This document shows positions 1 to 11,077 of a stretch of 64,000 bases of DNA, piece by piece (the first letter of the stretch is position 1; the number at the start of each line of letters is the position of its first letter). The stretch covers positions 1 through 64,000 of the forward strand of contig CACFKF010000002.1 of the NCBI GenBank assembly GCA_902566775.1, in the 5' to 3' direction. This stretch comes from an uncultured Pelagibacteraceae bacterium. GTDB taxonomy: Bacteria; Pseudomonadota; Alphaproteobacteria; Pelagibacterales; Pelagibacteraceae. The translations under genes and the position numbers were made by a program. The notes beneath the pieces were generated by a model. The model made no database searches and was not told the DNA's origin. It saw only the letters and a program-made list of their open reading frames with translations.

Positions 1-1
1 A

Positions 2-664
2 GATTTATTTCCAGGCCCTTTGAGTAATGGTTTGTATGGCAAAGCTATGGAAAAAAAAATATGGAATATAGAAACTGTGAATATTAGAGATTATGCTACT
101 GATAAACATAAAACTGTTGATGACACACCTTATGGAGGTGGCTTCGGAATGTTAATTAAGCCAGACATTCTTGCAAAAGCCCTAGATAAAAAAATAAAAA
201 CTGAAGAAAAGATTTATTATTTAAGCCCAAAGGGTAAATTGTTTGATCAAAGTTTGGCTAAAGAACTTTCTAAAGAAAAAACAATTAATTTGATTTGTGG
301 TCATTTCGAGGGGGTTGATCAAAGAGTAATAGATTCAAGAAATATTACTGAATTAAGTATTGGTGATTTTGTTTTATCTGGGGGTGAATCTGCAGCATTT
401 GTAGTTATGGATACAATTTTGAGATTAATACCTGGAGTTATTGGAAACAATAATTCAATCGATGAGGAGACTTTTGAAAATGGCCTATTAGAGTATCCAC
501 AGTACACAAAACCTCAAATTTGGGAGAAAAAAAGTGTTCCTAATGTCCTTTTATCAGGAGATCATGCAAAAATTAAAGACTGGCGTTTATCCAAATCTGA
601 GGCTATAACACGCGACCGAAGACCAGATTTGTGGCAAAAATATAAAAAATATAAAAAGAATTAA
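2..664 (+). CDS. trmD: tRNA (guanine37-N1)-methyltransferase TrmD, 5' end truncated by the window
   Basis: Frame is open from base 2 ([21 protein letters not shown]); motifs [44 protein letters not shown]; followed by rplS. Confidence 0.96.
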   Translation, partial: DLFPGPLSNGLYGKAMEKKIWNIETVNIRDYATDKHKTVDDTPYGGGFGMLIKPDILAKALDKKIKTEEKIYYLSPKGKLFDQSLAKELSKEKTINLICGHFEGVDQRVIDSRNITELSIGDFVLSGGESAAFVVMDTILRLIPGVIGNNNSIDEETFENGLLEYPQYTKPQIWEKKSVPNVLLSGDHAKIKDWRLSKSEAITRDRRPDLWQKYKKYKKN

Positions 665-680
665 ATTGATAAATATCAAC

Positions 681-1247
681 ATGAAAACAATTGAGGAAAT
701 AAACCAAGCAAATGTAAAAAAAATTGCTTCTGAAAAAAAACTTCCTGATTTTTTTCCTGGAGATATAGTTAAGATTGGAGTTAGAATTACTGAAGGCAAA
801 AGAGATAGAATTCAGTATTTTGAAGGCGTTTGCATTGCAAAAAAAAATAGAGATTTAAACTCATCTTTTACAGTTAGAAAAATATCATTTGGAGAGGGAG
901 TTGAAAGAACATTTGCACTATACAGTCCAATTGTAGATTCAATTAAAGTAATTAGATCTGGAAAAGTAAGAAGGGCAAAACTATATTTTTTAAGAGACAG
1001 AACTGGTAAATCGGCAAGAATTGCTGAAAAAATTAAGAAGAAAATAGGCATAGATGTAGAGATTAAATCTGAAAATGTAACTGAAGAAACCACAGAGTTA
1101 GTAACAGAGAAAATAAAAAACAAAGATATTGTAAAAGAAGAAAAGAAAGTAGAAGCTTCAAAGGAAGAAAATAAAAAAGCTAAGGATCCAAAAGTTGAAT
1201 CAAAAACAAAAGAGAAAAAAAAAGAAGATCCAAAAAAGAAAAAATAA
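681..1247 (+). CDS. rplS: 50S ribosomal protein L19 with long Lys/Glu-rich C-terminal tail
   Basis: L19 core [45 protein letters not shown] at 681 preferred over the TTG at 666 in the ORF track. Confidence 0.95.
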   Translation: MKTIEEINQANVKKIASEKKLPDFFPGDIVKIGVRITEGKRDRIQYFEGVCIAKKNRDLNSSFTVRKISFGEGVERTFALYSPIVDSIKVIRSGKVRRAKLYFLRDRTGKSARIAEKIKKKIGIDVEIKSENVTEETTELVTEKIKNKDIVKEEKKVEASKEENKKAKDPKVESKTKEKKKEDPKKKK

Positions 1248-1258
1248 TTTTTTTCTAA

Positions 1259-2662
1259 ATGTCTAAAACAATCTACGATAAAATTTGGAATGAACATCTT
1301 GTTCATGAACAAGAAGATGGAACATCTTTATTGTTTGTAGATAGACATTTGATTCATGAAGTTACAAGCCCCCAAGCATTTGAGAGTTTGAGAAATTCAA
1401 AAAGAAAAGTAAGGCAACCTAGATTAACTTTAGCAGTTGCCGATCATAATGTTCCTACAACAGATAGATCTAAAGGAATTTCAGATAAGGAATCTAAAAT
1501 TCAGGTAGATACTTTAGATACAAATTGTAAAGAATTCGGTGTTCAGCTGTTTGGTATGGAAGATAAAAGACAAGGTATAGTTCATATAATTGGACCAGAA
1601 CAAGGATTTACTCAGCCTGGAACAATAATTGTATGTGGAGATAGTCATACAGCAACTCACGGTGCCTTTGGTGCGCTTGCTTTTGGAATTGGAACTTCCG
1701 AAGTAGAACATGTGCTAGCAACACAAACTTTAGTTCAAAAAAAATCAAAAAATTTTAGAATAAATGTTAATGGAAATTTATCAGTTGGAGTTACATCTAA
1801 GGATGTAATTCTTCAAATAATTGGAAAAATAGGAACTGCTGGTGGAACAGGATATGTCATTGAATATGCTGGAAATTTAATTTCCTCATTAAGCGTGGAA
1901 CAAAGAATGACAATTTGTAATATGACAATTGAAGGAGGAGCTAGGGCTGGATTAATTCAACCAGATCAAAAAATATTTGATTATTTAAAAAATAAACCTA
2001 TGTCCCCAAAAAAAGATAACTGGAATAAAGCTTTAGAATATTGGGATACACTTAAAACTGATGGAGATGCAAAATTTGATAAAGAAATTACTTTAGATGG
2101 TGGAGAAATTAAACCGATGGTAACATGGGGAACATCTCCCCAAGATGTAGTAACAATTGATGGCAAAGTTCCAAATCCAATTGATGAGAGCGATCCAGAT
2201 AAAAAAAACTCAATTGAAAGATCTTTAAAGTATATGGGCTTAAAACCTGGTACTTCCATGAAAGATATAAAGATTGATAAAGTTTTTATTGGTAGTTGCA
2301 CTAATGGTAGAATTGAAGATCTTAGGGATGCTGCAAAAATATTAAAAGATAAAAAAATATCAAGCAATGTAGAGGCATTTGTTGTACCAGGATCAGGTTT
2401 AGTTAAAGAGCAGGCTGAACAAGAAGGATTAGATAAAATATTTATAAATTCAGGCTTCGAATGGAGAGCGCCTGGTTGTTCCATGTGTCTTGCTATGAAT
2501 GCAGATAAGTTAAAACCAGGAGAAAGATGTGCATCAACTTCAAACAGAAATTTTGAAGGAAGACAAGGTAGAGGAGGCAGAACTCATTTAGTGAGCCCAG
2601 CAATGGCAGCTAGCGCAGCAATAGCTGGAAATTTAGATGATGTTAGAAAGTATCAAAATTAA
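1259..2662 (+). CDS. leuC: 3-isopropylmalate dehydratase large subunit
   Basis: Aconitase-family motifs [55 protein letters not shown]; followed by leuD. Confidence 0.97.
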   Translation: MSKTIYDKIWNEHLVHEQEDGTSLLFVDRHLIHEVTSPQAFESLRNSKRKVRQPRLTLAVADHNVPTTDRSKGISDKESKIQVDTLDTNCKEFGVQLFGMEDKRQGIVHIIGPEQGFTQPGTIIVCGDSHTATHGAFGALAFGIGTSEVEHVLATQTLVQKKSKNFRINVNGNLSVGVTSKDVILQIIGKIGTAGGTGYVIEYAGNLISSLSVEQRMTICNMTIEGGARAGLIQPDQKIFDYLKNKPMSPKKDNWNKALEYWDTLKTDGDAKFDKEITLDGGEIKPMVTWGTSPQDVVTIDGKVPNPIDESDPDKKNSIERSLKYMGLKPGTSMKDIKIDKVFIGSCTNGRIEDLRDAAKILKDKKISSNVEAFVVPGSGLVKEQAEQEGLDKIFINSGFEWRAPGCSMCLAMNADKLKPGERCASTSNRNFEGRQGRGGRTHLVSPAMAASAAIAGNLDDVRKYQN

Positions 2663-3268
2663 ATGAATAAGTTTACAACATTAAAAAGCATACCCGCATA
2701 TCTTCCTATAGTTAATATAGATACAGATATGATTATTCCAAAGCAGTTTTTAAAAACTATAAAAAGAACTGGACTAGGAAAAAATCTTTTTTATGAAATG
2801 AGATACGACAATAGTGGAAAAGAAATAAAAGAATTTATTCTTAACCAAAGTCCGTTTAATAAATCTAAAATTTTGATAGCAGGAAAAAATTTTGGTTGTG
2901 GTTCATCAAGAGAGCATGCTCCTTGGGCACTATTAGATTTTGGCATTACATGCATTATAAGTTCCAGTTATGCAGACATCTTTTATAACAATTGTTTTAA
3001 AAATGGAATATTGCCAATAGAAATTATGGAGGAAGAAATTAAAGATATATCAGATTATTCAAAGCGAAAAGAAGAAATATCCGTCAATCTAATTGATCAA
3101 AAAATTTTTTTTGGAAATAAAGAAATTAAATTTGAAATTGATCCATTTAAAAAAAAATGTTTAATTGAAGGTTTAGATGATATTGCTTTATCCTTAGAAA
3201 AATCAGAAAAAATTTCTACATATGAAAATAAGTTGAAAATAAACAAACCATGGATTTTTAATGATTAA
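2663..3268 (+). CDS. leuD: 3-isopropylmalate dehydratase small subunit
   Basis: [43 protein letters not shown]. Confidence 0.97.
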   Translation: MNKFTTLKSIPAYLPIVNIDTDMIIPKQFLKTIKRTGLGKNLFYEMRYDNSGKEIKEFILNQSPFNKSKILIAGKNFGCGSSREHAPWALLDFGITCIISSSYADIFYNNCFKNGILPIEIMEEEIKDISDYSKRKEEISVNLIDQKIFFGNKEIKFEIDPFKKKCLIEGLDDIALSLEKSEKISTYENKLKINKPWIFND

Positions 3269-4370
3269 GGTAAAAAAAAGAAAAATATTATTATTACCAG
3301 GTGATGGAATTGGGCCAGAAGTAATTACTGAAGTAAAAAAAATAATTGAATGGTTTAACAAAAATAAGTCTTTAGATTTTGAGATAGATGAAGACCTAGT
3401 TGGTGGTGCTGCTTATGACAAGCATGGAACACCAATAACTGATGAAGTTTTTTATAAAGCTCTAGAAAGCGAGGCAGTTATTTTGGGTGCTGTGGGAGGA
3501 CCTAAATGGGATGACTTAGAATTTTCGAAAAAGCCTGAAAGAGCTTTATTAAAATTAAGAAAAGAGTTGAAATTATTTGCTAATCTGAGACCAGCAATTT
3601 GTTTTAAACAGTTAGTAGAAGCTTCAAGTTTAAAACCAGAAATAGTTTCAGGACTTGATATAATGATAGTGAGAGAATTAACAGGAGGTATTTATTTTGG
3701 TGAACCGAGAGGAATTAAGCCAATTGATAACGGCGAACGTAAAGGAATTAACACACACACTTATACTTCAAGTGAAATTGAAAGAGTTGCCAGAATAGCT
3801 TTTGATTTAGCTAAAAAAAGGAAAAATAAAGTTACTTCTTGTGAAAAATCAAATGTAATGGAGGCAGGTCAATTATGGAAAGAAGAAGTCCAATCTCTTC
3901 ATGAAAAAGAATATAAAGAAGTTGAGTTAAAACATATGCTAGCAGACAACTGTGCTATGCAGTTGCTAAGAAATCCAAAACAATTTGATGTGATAGTAAC
4001 TGATAATCTTTTTGGAGATATTCTTTCAGATGAAGCTGCAATGCTCACTGGTTCGCTAGGATTATTGCCATCAGCTTCACTTGGTGCAAAAGATAAAAAT
4101 GGCAATATAAGATCTATGTATGAACCAATTCATGGCTCAGCACCTGATATTGCTGGCAAAAGAATAGCTAATCCTATCGCATCAATCTTAAGTTTTTCTA
4201 TGGCTTTAAGATATTCTTTAAATTTAGAAAAAGAAGCAGATGATTTAGATAATGCAGTACAAAACGTTTTGGATGATGGTTTAAGAACCAAAGATATTTT
4301 GTCTAAGGGCAAAAAAGAAGTTTCTACAGAAACTATGGGAAATGCTATTATTGCGTGTTTGCAAAAATAA
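3261..4370 (+). CDS. leuB: 3-isopropylmalate dehydrogenase
   Basis: [67 protein letters not shown]. Confidence 0.97.
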   Translation: MIKVKKRKILLLPGDGIGPEVITEVKKIIEWFNKNKSLDFEIDEDLVGGAAYDKHGTPITDEVFYKALESEAVILGAVGGPKWDDLEFSKKPERALLKLRKELKLFANLRPAICFKQLVEASSLKPEIVSGLDIMIVRELTGGIYFGEPRGIKPIDNGERKGINTHTYTSSEIERVARIAFDLAKKRKNKVTSCEKSNVMEAGQLWKEEVQSLHEKEYKEVELKHMLADNCAMQLLRNPKQFDVIVTDNLFGDILSDEAAMLTGSLGLLPSASLGAKDKNGNIRSMYEPIHGSAPDIAGKRIANPIASILSFSMALRYSLNLEKEADDLDNAVQNVLDDGLRTKDILSKGKKEVSTETMGNAIIACLQK

Positions 4371-4401
4371 GTAATATAAATTATTTTATTCTCTAATAAT
4401 T

Positions 4402-6165
4402 ATGACCACTTATACAGCTCCCTTAGAAGATATGATGTTTCTTTATGAAAAATTAAGAAACAATAAGCATTACAATGAGTTAGAAAAATATAAAGACATA
4501 ACTTCTGATTTAGTAAAAGACATTTTACAAGAGGCTTCAAAAATTAATCAAAATATTATCCTTCCTTTAGCTAAAGTTGGTGACGAGAATCCAGCAGTTT
4601 TAGAAAATGGTATTGTTAGAACACCACCAGGCTACAAAGAAGCATATAACAAATTTATAGAAGATGGATGGCAATCTTTATCATGCGACCCAAAGTATGG
4701 TGGACAAGGAATGCCAAAAACAGTTAGTGCTTTTTTTGATGAGATGCTGTCTTCATCTAGTCTTGCTTTTAAGCTTTATACCGAACTAAGTATAGGAGCA
4801 TATAATTGTATTCACCGCCATGCGTCAGATATTATAAAAGATAAATTTTTACCAAAAATGGTAGAGGGAAAATGGAGCGGCACAATGTGTTTGACAGAAC
4901 CTGTGTGTGGGACTGATTTAGGTTTGTTGAAAACAAAAGCGATGGAACAACCAGACGGAACTTTTAAGTTAACTGGCCAAAAAATATTTATTACTTCAGG
5001 AGATCATGATCTTACTGAAAATATTATTCACTTAGTTATTGCACGAGCTTCCGACTCACCTTCTGGTACAAAAGGAATAAGTTTGTTCTTGGTTCCTAAA
5101 TTTATCGTTAAAGAAGACGGATCTATTGGACAAAGAAATGGAGTATCTACAGGTTCTATAGAAAGTAAAATGGGAATAAAAGGATCAGCAACTTGTGTAT
5201 TAAATTTTGATAATTCAATTGGCTATATGATTGGACCAAAAAATAAAGGATTAAATTCAATGTTCACTATGATGAATTTAGAAAGAATAGTAGTTGGAAT
5301 TCAGGGTTTGGGAATCTCTGAAATTGCATACCAAAATTCTTTAGCCTATTCGAAAGAAAGAAAACAAGGAAAAAGCAATAAAAGTCAAACAGATAATGAA
5401 GCCAATTTTATTATAGAGCATGCTGATATTAGAAGATCATTATTAAATATGAAATCAATTATTGAAGGAGAGCGAGCTTTATGCTTTTGGCTATCTCAAC
5501 AAACAGAAGTAAGTCTTTACCATAAAGATGAAAAAATTAGAGAAGAAGCTTCTGATTTTGTTTCTTTAATGACACCAGTAGTTAAATCTTTTTTTACAGA
5601 TATGGGCATGGAAATTACTAGTGATGCTATGCAAGTGTTTGGAGGCTATGGATATACAAAAGATCAAGGAATTGAACAATTATATAGGGATAATAGAATA
5701 ACCCCAATTTATGAAGGCACAAATTCTGTTCAAGCAATTGATTTGGTATTTAGAAAGTTAGTAAATAAAAATGGCAATATAATTGATAAATATATTTCTT
5801 TAATAAAAAAAGAGACTGCAATAAATGAAAATAAAATCAAACCGTTTATTGAAAAATTAAATAAAAATATAGAAATATTAGTAAAATTTACTCAATGGAT
5901 AGATGAAAAAATGAATAACTCCAAAGATGATGTTAGTGCTGCCTGTAATGATTATTTAAAGGTACTTGGTTTAATAGCTATTGCATATTCATGGGTTAAG
6001 GTTTTAGAGGTGAGTTTTAGAGATTATGAAAAAAATAAAAAATTTTATGAAGAAAAAATTCAGACAGCAATTTTTTTCTTTAATAGAGTCCTTCCAAGAA
6101 TAGAAAGTTATTATTTGACGGCAACTAGCGGAAGTAAGTATATTATGGATTTTAAATTTAACTAG
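4402..6165 (+). CDS. dmdC: Acyl-CoA dehydrogenase, probable methylmercaptopropionyl-CoA dehydrogenase DmdC
   Basis: Acyl-CoA dehydrogenase motifs CLTEPVCGTDLG, MQVFGGYGYTKDQGIEQLYRDNRITPIYEGTNSVQA; 587 aa; clustered with dmdB and dmdA. Confidence 0.85.
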   Translation: MTTYTAPLEDMMFLYEKLRNNKHYNELEKYKDITSDLVKDILQEASKINQNIILPLAKVGDENPAVLENGIVRTPPGYKEAYNKFIEDGWQSLSCDPKYGGQGMPKTVSAFFDEMLSSSSLAFKLYTELSIGAYNCIHRHASDIIKDKFLPKMVEGKWSGTMCLTEPVCGTDLGLLKTKAMEQPDGTFKLTGQKIFITSGDHDLTENIIHLVIARASDSPSGTKGISLFLVPKFIVKEDGSIGQRNGVSTGSIESKMGIKGSATCVLNFDNSIGYMIGPKNKGLNSMFTMMNLERIVVGIQGLGISEIAYQNSLAYSKERKQGKSNKSQTDNEANFIIEHADIRRSLLNMKSIIEGERALCFWLSQQTEVSLYHKDEKIREEASDFVSLMTPVVKSFFTDMGMEITSDAMQVFGGYGYTKDQGIEQLYRDNRITPIYEGTNSVQAIDLVFRKLVNKNGNIIDKYISLIKKETAINENKIKPFIEKLNKNIEILVKFTQWIDEKMNNSKDDVSAACNDYLKVLGLIAIAYSWVKVLEVSFRDYEKNKKFYEEKIQTAIFFFNRVLPRIESYYLTATSGSKYIMDFKFN

Positions 6166-6166
6166 T

Positions 6167-7795
6167 ATGAGCCATTACGATACAAATTTAGATAAAAACA
6201 AAGCAAATTTTGTTCCATTAACACCTCTTTCTTTTTTACAGAGAGCGAAAGATATTTATCCAAATTATGAAGCAATAGTTTATGAAGATAGAAAATATAC
6301 ATGGAGTGAGGTCTATAAAAGATGTGTTAAATTTGCAAGCGCACTAGAAAAAATTGGTATTGCTAAAGGAGATACAGTTTCATTTTTAGCTTTCAATACT
6401 CCTGAAATTTTTGAGGCTCATTATTCTGTCCCAATGACTGGAGGAGTATTAAATACAATTAATATTAGATTAGATGCTAAAACTATTGCCTACATTTTAG
6501 AACACAGTGATGCTAAGGTTTTAGTTGTGGATAGACAACTTCATGTAGAAGTTAAAAAAGCACTAAGCTCAATAAATAAAAAAATTATAGTAATTGACAT
6601 AAATGATAAGCATGCAGACCAATCAAAATTAGAAAAAATAGGTGATTTAGAGTATGAAGAATTTTTAAGTACAGGTGATGAAAATTATCTTTGGAAATTT
6701 CCAGAAGATGAGTGGCAAGCTATTTCATTAAGCTATACTTCAGGAACAACAGGAAATCCTAAAGGAGTTGTTTATCATCACAGAGGATCATATTTAATGT
6801 CAACAGGTAGTGCGGTAGCTTGGAATATGCCTAATAGATTAAATTTTTTAACTATTGTGCCAATGTTTCATTGTAATGGGTGGTGTTACCCCTGGACTAT
6901 TCCTATGTTAAATGGAAGAACAATTTGTCTTCGAAATATAGATATTAAAAAAATTTTTGAATTAATCGATAAATATAATGTAACTCATTTTGGAGGAGCT
7001 CCTATTGTATTAAACATGATTACTGGGGCACCTGAAAGTGATCGAAAAAAATTAAAACAAAAAGTTTATGTATTAACTGCTGGAGCCCCGCCACCAAGTA
7101 TTATTTTTAAAAAAATGAAAAGCCTTGGTTTTGAAGTTATGCATGTGTATGGATTAACAGAAACTTACGGACATGTAACACAATGCGCCTGGAATGAAGC
7201 GTGGAATGAATTTGAAGAGGAAAAACAAAATGAGATTAAAGCTAGGCAAGGAGTAAGATATCCTAATACAGAAGGTGTAACAATTATGGACCCAGAGACA
7301 ATGAAGGAAGTTCCTAAGGATGGAAAAACAATTGGGGAAATAATGATAAGAGGAAATGTAGTTATGAAAGGTTATTTTAAAGATAAAGATGCTACTGATA
7401 AAGCAATGAAAGGCGGATGGTTTCATACTGGAGATTTAGCGGTAATGTACCCTGATGGGTATGTAAAGATTCAAGACAGGTCTAAAGATATAATTATTTC
7501 AGGTGGCGAAAATATATCATCAATAGAAATAGAAAATACATTAGCAAAACATCCTTCAGTTTCTATTGCTGCAGTAGTTGCAAAACCTGATGAAAAATGG
7601 GGAGAGGTACCTTGTGCATTTGTTGAATCAGTAAAAGATAAACCTGTTACAGAGAAAGAGTTAATTGATTTTTGCAAAGAGACTTTAGCTAAGTTTAAAG
7701 TTCCAAAAAAAATAGAATTTTGTGAACTACCAAAAACATCAACTGGAAAAATACAAAAATTTGAATTAAGGAAAAAAGCCAAGGAGCTAAACTGA
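6167..7795 (+). CDS. dmdB: Acyl-CoA ligase, probable methylmercaptopropionate-CoA ligase DmdB
   Basis: AMP-binding motif SYTSGTTGNPKGVVYHHRG, HTGDLAVMYPDGYVKIQDRSKDIIISGGENIS; clustered with dmdC and dmdA. Confidence 0.85.
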   Translation: MSHYDTNLDKNKANFVPLTPLSFLQRAKDIYPNYEAIVYEDRKYTWSEVYKRCVKFASALEKIGIAKGDTVSFLAFNTPEIFEAHYSVPMTGGVLNTINIRLDAKTIAYILEHSDAKVLVVDRQLHVEVKKALSSINKKIIVIDINDKHADQSKLEKIGDLEYEEFLSTGDENYLWKFPEDEWQAISLSYTSGTTGNPKGVVYHHRGSYLMSTGSAVAWNMPNRLNFLTIVPMFHCNGWCYPWTIPMLNGRTICLRNIDIKKIFELIDKYNVTHFGGAPIVLNMITGAPESDRKKLKQKVYVLTAGAPPPSIIFKKMKSLGFEVMHVYGLTETYGHVTQCAWNEAWNEFEEEKQNEIKARQGVRYPNTEGVTIMDPETMKEVPKDGKTIGEIMIRGNVVMKGYFKDKDATDKAMKGGWFHTGDLAVMYPDGYVKIQDRSKDIIISGGENISSIEIENTLAKHPSVSIAAVVAKPDEKWGEVPCAFVESVKDKPVTEKELIDFCKETLAKFKVPKKIEFCELPKTSTGKIQKFELRKKAKELN

Positions 7796-7818
7796 ATTTA
7801 GACGTTAACGATAAAAAC

Positions 7819-8570
7819 GTGTTCATCTCAACTGGTGGCATGGAATTTGATAAAGAAAAATCAACAATATTATTGATGCATGGGAGTGGCTTAACTCATA
7901 TTGTTTGGTCATTTCATGAACAATTTTATGCTACAAATGGATTTAATGTTTTGTCAGTTGACTTACCAGGACATGGAAATTCTGAGGGCCCATCCTTAAA
8001 ATCTATTGAGGAAATATCTGATTGGATAAAATTTTTAATGAACAACCTCAGTATTGAAAAAATTATTATTGTAGGTCATTCACAAGGGTCTCTTGTGGGA
8101 ATAGATTTTGCCGCAAGATACCCTGAATTAATTTCAAGTTTAGTACTTGTGGCAGGATCATACAAAATGCCTGTCAATAAAGATCTTATTGATTATGCAG
8201 AGGCAGGTGATGAAAAGGCAGTTTTGCTTATGATGAAGTGGGGATATGAAGGATCTAGAGCATTTATAGGTGGAAATCCTGTAAAAAAAATTATTAATTC
8301 TTCACGCGATATTAGGGAAATTTTAGCTGTAGACTTAAATGCTTGCAACAACTACAAAGGCGGAAAAGAATCTTTAGAGAAAATTAATTGTCCAACATTA
8401 TGTATTTTTGGAGATCTAGATAAAATGGTTCCATTGGAAGTTGGAAATAAAATGGCTTCAATGATAAAAAATTCCGAAAAAAAATAATTAATAATTGCGG
8501 GCATATGATAATTTTTGAAAAAGCATTTGAAATGAGAAATCTTGTAAAAGAATTTTTAACCAGACAATAA
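7819..8570 (+). CDS. Alpha/beta hydrolase, interrupted: frame-0 ORF 7819-8487, catalytic-His C-terminus in the -1 frame to 8570
   Basis: Oxyanion region [12 protein letters not shown], nucleophile GHSQGS, acidic region [11 protein letters not shown]. Frame 0 stops at UAA (8485-8487) after an A8 run (8477-8484); the -1 frame continues [30 protein letters not shown] start uncertain. Confidence 0.8.
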
Positions 8571-8572
8571 AA

Positions 8573-9682
8573 ATGAAAAATTATTTTGTTGCCAAATCAA
8601 GGAGAGTTAGAAGCACTCCCTACACTTCAAGAATTGAAAAACAAGGTGTGACGGCTTATTCAGTTTATAATCATATGCTTTTGCCCGCCGCATTTGGATC
8701 TTTAGAGGATTCTTATCATCATTTAAAAAAAAATGTCCAAATCTGGGATGTTGCAGGCGAAAGACAAGTTGAAATATCTGGAAAAGACTCTGCAAAATTA
8801 GTTCAATTAATGACTTGCAGAGATCTTTCAAAATCTAAAGCAGGAAGATGTTATTACTGCCCAATTATAGATGACAAAGCAGGATTAATAAATGATCCAG
8901 TTATATTAAAACTTGATGAGAAACGTTGGTGGATTTCCATAGCAGATTCAGATGTAATTTTATTTGCAAAAGGCTTAGCCATTGGAAACAAGTTTGATGT
9001 TAAAATATTTGAACCTAATGTGGATATATTAGCAGTACAAGGACCAAAATCTTTTGAACTAATGGAAAAAATTTTTGGAAAAAAAATTTCTGAAATGAAA
9101 TTTTTTGGTTTTGATTATTTTGAATTTTCTGGATCAAAACACTTAATTGCAAGATCAGGCTGGTCAAAACAAGGAGGTTACGAAATTTATGTGGAAGATA
9201 AAAAATCTGGACTTGAATTATATGATAAACTTTTTGAACTTGGTAAAGAATTTGATGTAAAACCTGGATGTCCAAATTTAATTGAGAGAATTGAAAGTGC
9301 CTTACTGTCATATGGTAATGATATGGACAATGACGACAACCCACTTGAGTGTGGTTTGGATAAATATGTAAATTTAGATACAGATGCAAATTTTCTTGGA
9401 AAAGAAAAACTAAAAGAAGTTAAAAGAAAAGGAATTACAAGAAAGTTAATGGGAGTAATAATTGAAACAAAAGAAATAAATGTATCAAAATCAATCAATC
9501 TTACTAACGACAAAAATTTAAAAATTGGTGAACTAAGATCAGGGGTTTATTCACCACATTTTAAAAAAGTAATAGGAATTGCAATGTTGGATAAGCCATA
9601 CTGCGAAGTTTCACAAACATTTAAAATATCAATAAATGATGATGTTTTTGAGGGAAAAGTTTGCGATTTACCTTTCATTTAG
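8573..9682 (+). CDS. dmdA: Dimethylsulfoniopropionate demethylase DmdA (GcvT-like)
   Basis: GcvT-fold protein; [54 protein letters not shown] as recalled for Pelagibacter DmdA; adjacent to dmdB/dmdC. Confidence 0.9.
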   Translation: MKNYFVAKSRRVRSTPYTSRIEKQGVTAYSVYNHMLLPAAFGSLEDSYHHLKKNVQIWDVAGERQVEISGKDSAKLVQLMTCRDLSKSKAGRCYYCPIIDDKAGLINDPVILKLDEKRWWISIADSDVILFAKGLAIGNKFDVKIFEPNVDILAVQGPKSFELMEKIFGKKISEMKFFGFDYFEFSGSKHLIARSGWSKQGGYEIYVEDKKSGLELYDKLFELGKEFDVKPGCPNLIERIESALLSYGNDMDNDDNPLECGLDKYVNLDTDANFLGKEKLKEVKRKGITRKLMGVIIETKEINVSKSINLTNDKNLKIGELRSGVYSPHFKKVIGIAMLDKPYCEVSQTFKISINDDVFEGKVCDLPFI

Positions 9683-9697
9683 TATAACTAAATCATC

Positions 9698-10693
9698 ATG
9701 GATATAGCAATAGTAGGCGCAACAGGTAATGTTGGAAGGAAAATAATAGAAGTTTTAGAAAAAAAAAATTTTCCTGTTTCTCAATTATATTTTGTTGCAT
9801 CTTCTAAAAGTGCTGGTTCAAAACTCAAATTTAAAGGTAAAGAAATTGAAGTTGAAAATTTAGAAACTTTTGATTTTTCAAAAGCCAAAATTACTTTTTT
9901 TTCAGCCGGAGGAAAAATTTCTGAAAAATATGTACCAATAGCTGCAAAGCACTCAACAGTTATAGATAATTCAAGTTATTTTAGAATGGACCCTGATGTT
10001 CCTTTGATTGTTCCTCAGGTTAATTCAAATGATTTAAAAAATATAAAAAAAAATATAATAGCAAACCCAAATTGTTCAACTGCTCAACTTGTAATAATTT
10101 TAAAACCTTTACATGATTTGTTTAAAATAAAAAGAGTTGTAATTTCAACCTACCAATCTACATCTGGCGCAGGGAAAGCCCCGATGGATGAATTGCTAGA
10201 GCAAACTAAACTATCTTTAGAAAATAAAAAAATTAATTCAAAAAATTTTACTAAACAAATTGCGTTTAATGCAATTCCCCATATTGATTCATTTGTTGAC
10301 GATGGATACACGAAAGAGGAGTTAAAAATGGTAAATGAAACAAAAAAGATTTTGGATAATAAAATAGAATTAACAGCAACATGTGTAAGAATTCCAGTAT
10401 TAGTTTCTCATGCAGAGTCTTTGAATATAGAATTTGAAAAGCCATTCACTTTAGAAAAAATTGTTGAAACTTTAGATGGTGCTGATGGATGTAAAGTTAT
10501 TGATGATAGAAAAGATGGTGGATATGTTACTCCTGTAGAGGCTGAAGGAAAAAATGAAACTTTCATTTCAAGAATTAGAATAGATAATAGCAACAAAAAT
10601 GCTGTTAATCTTTGGTGTGTATCTGATAATTTGCTAAGAGGAGCGGCTTTAAATGCTGTAGAAATAGCGGAGGCTTTTTGCAATAATAGTTAA
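9698..10693 (+). CDS. asd: Aspartate-semialdehyde dehydrogenase
   Basis: VGATGNVGRKIIEVLE, FFSAGGKISEKY, ANPNCSTAQLV, STYQSTSGAGK. Confidence 0.96.
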   Translation: MDIAIVGATGNVGRKIIEVLEKKNFPVSQLYFVASSKSAGSKLKFKGKEIEVENLETFDFSKAKITFFSAGGKISEKYVPIAAKHSTVIDNSSYFRMDPDVPLIVPQVNSNDLKNIKKNIIANPNCSTAQLVIILKPLHDLFKIKRVVISTYQSTSGAGKAPMDELLEQTKLSLENKKINSKNFTKQIAFNAIPHIDSFVDDGYTKEELKMVNETKKILDNKIELTATCVRIPVLVSHAESLNIEFEKPFTLEKIVETLDGADGCKVIDDRKDGGYVTPVEAEGKNETFISRIRIDNSNKNAVNLWCVSDNLLRGAALNAVEIAEAFCNNS

Positions 10694-11077
10694 ATGGATA
10701 ATAATAAACCTCTCTCTCCGCATATCCAAATTTATAGCTGGAATATTTCTTCATTAATTTCAATTTCTCATAGAATTACAGGCGTAATAAATATTGTTGT
10801 ATTAACAATAATATGTTTTTGGATAGCTTCATTTTTGTTTGGTAACTCTATTTATGTTATTGTTCAAAATATATTAAATTCTTTTTTTGGAAAATTTTTA
10901 GTTATAGGAATAACTTGGTCATTTAGTTTTCAAATATTAAGTGAGATAAGACATTTATTTTGGGATTTGGGTTATGGTTTTGAGCTTAAAACATCAAATA
11001 TAAGTGGTGCTATAGTAATTTTTGGGTCATTTATAATGACAGTACTAATTTATATTCTGGGGAGACAATTAATTTAA
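10694..11077 (+). CDS. sdhC: Succinate dehydrogenase cytochrome b subunit SdhC
   Basis: SPHIQIY..ISHRITGV, IRHLFWDLGYGF; directly followed by sdhD, sdhA, sdhB. Confidence 0.93.
   Translation: MDNNKPLSPHIQIYSWNISSLISISHRITGVINIVVLTIICFWIASFLFGNSIYVIVQNILNSFFGKFLVIGITWSFSFQILSEIRHLFWDLGYGFELKTSNISGAIVIFGSFIMTVLIYILGRQLI

Noticed and set aside
666-680. TTG start for rplS
   Set aside because: ATG at 681 gives the normal L19 N-terminus (MKTIEEIN).
812-1312. 166-aa antisense ORF opposite rplS (and similar antisense ORFs, e.g. 1981-2484, 14258-14662, 21402-21983)
   Set aside because: They lie wholly opposite well-recognised genes and give F/S/L-rich low-complexity translations expected from the complement of K/E-rich AT-rich coding sequence.
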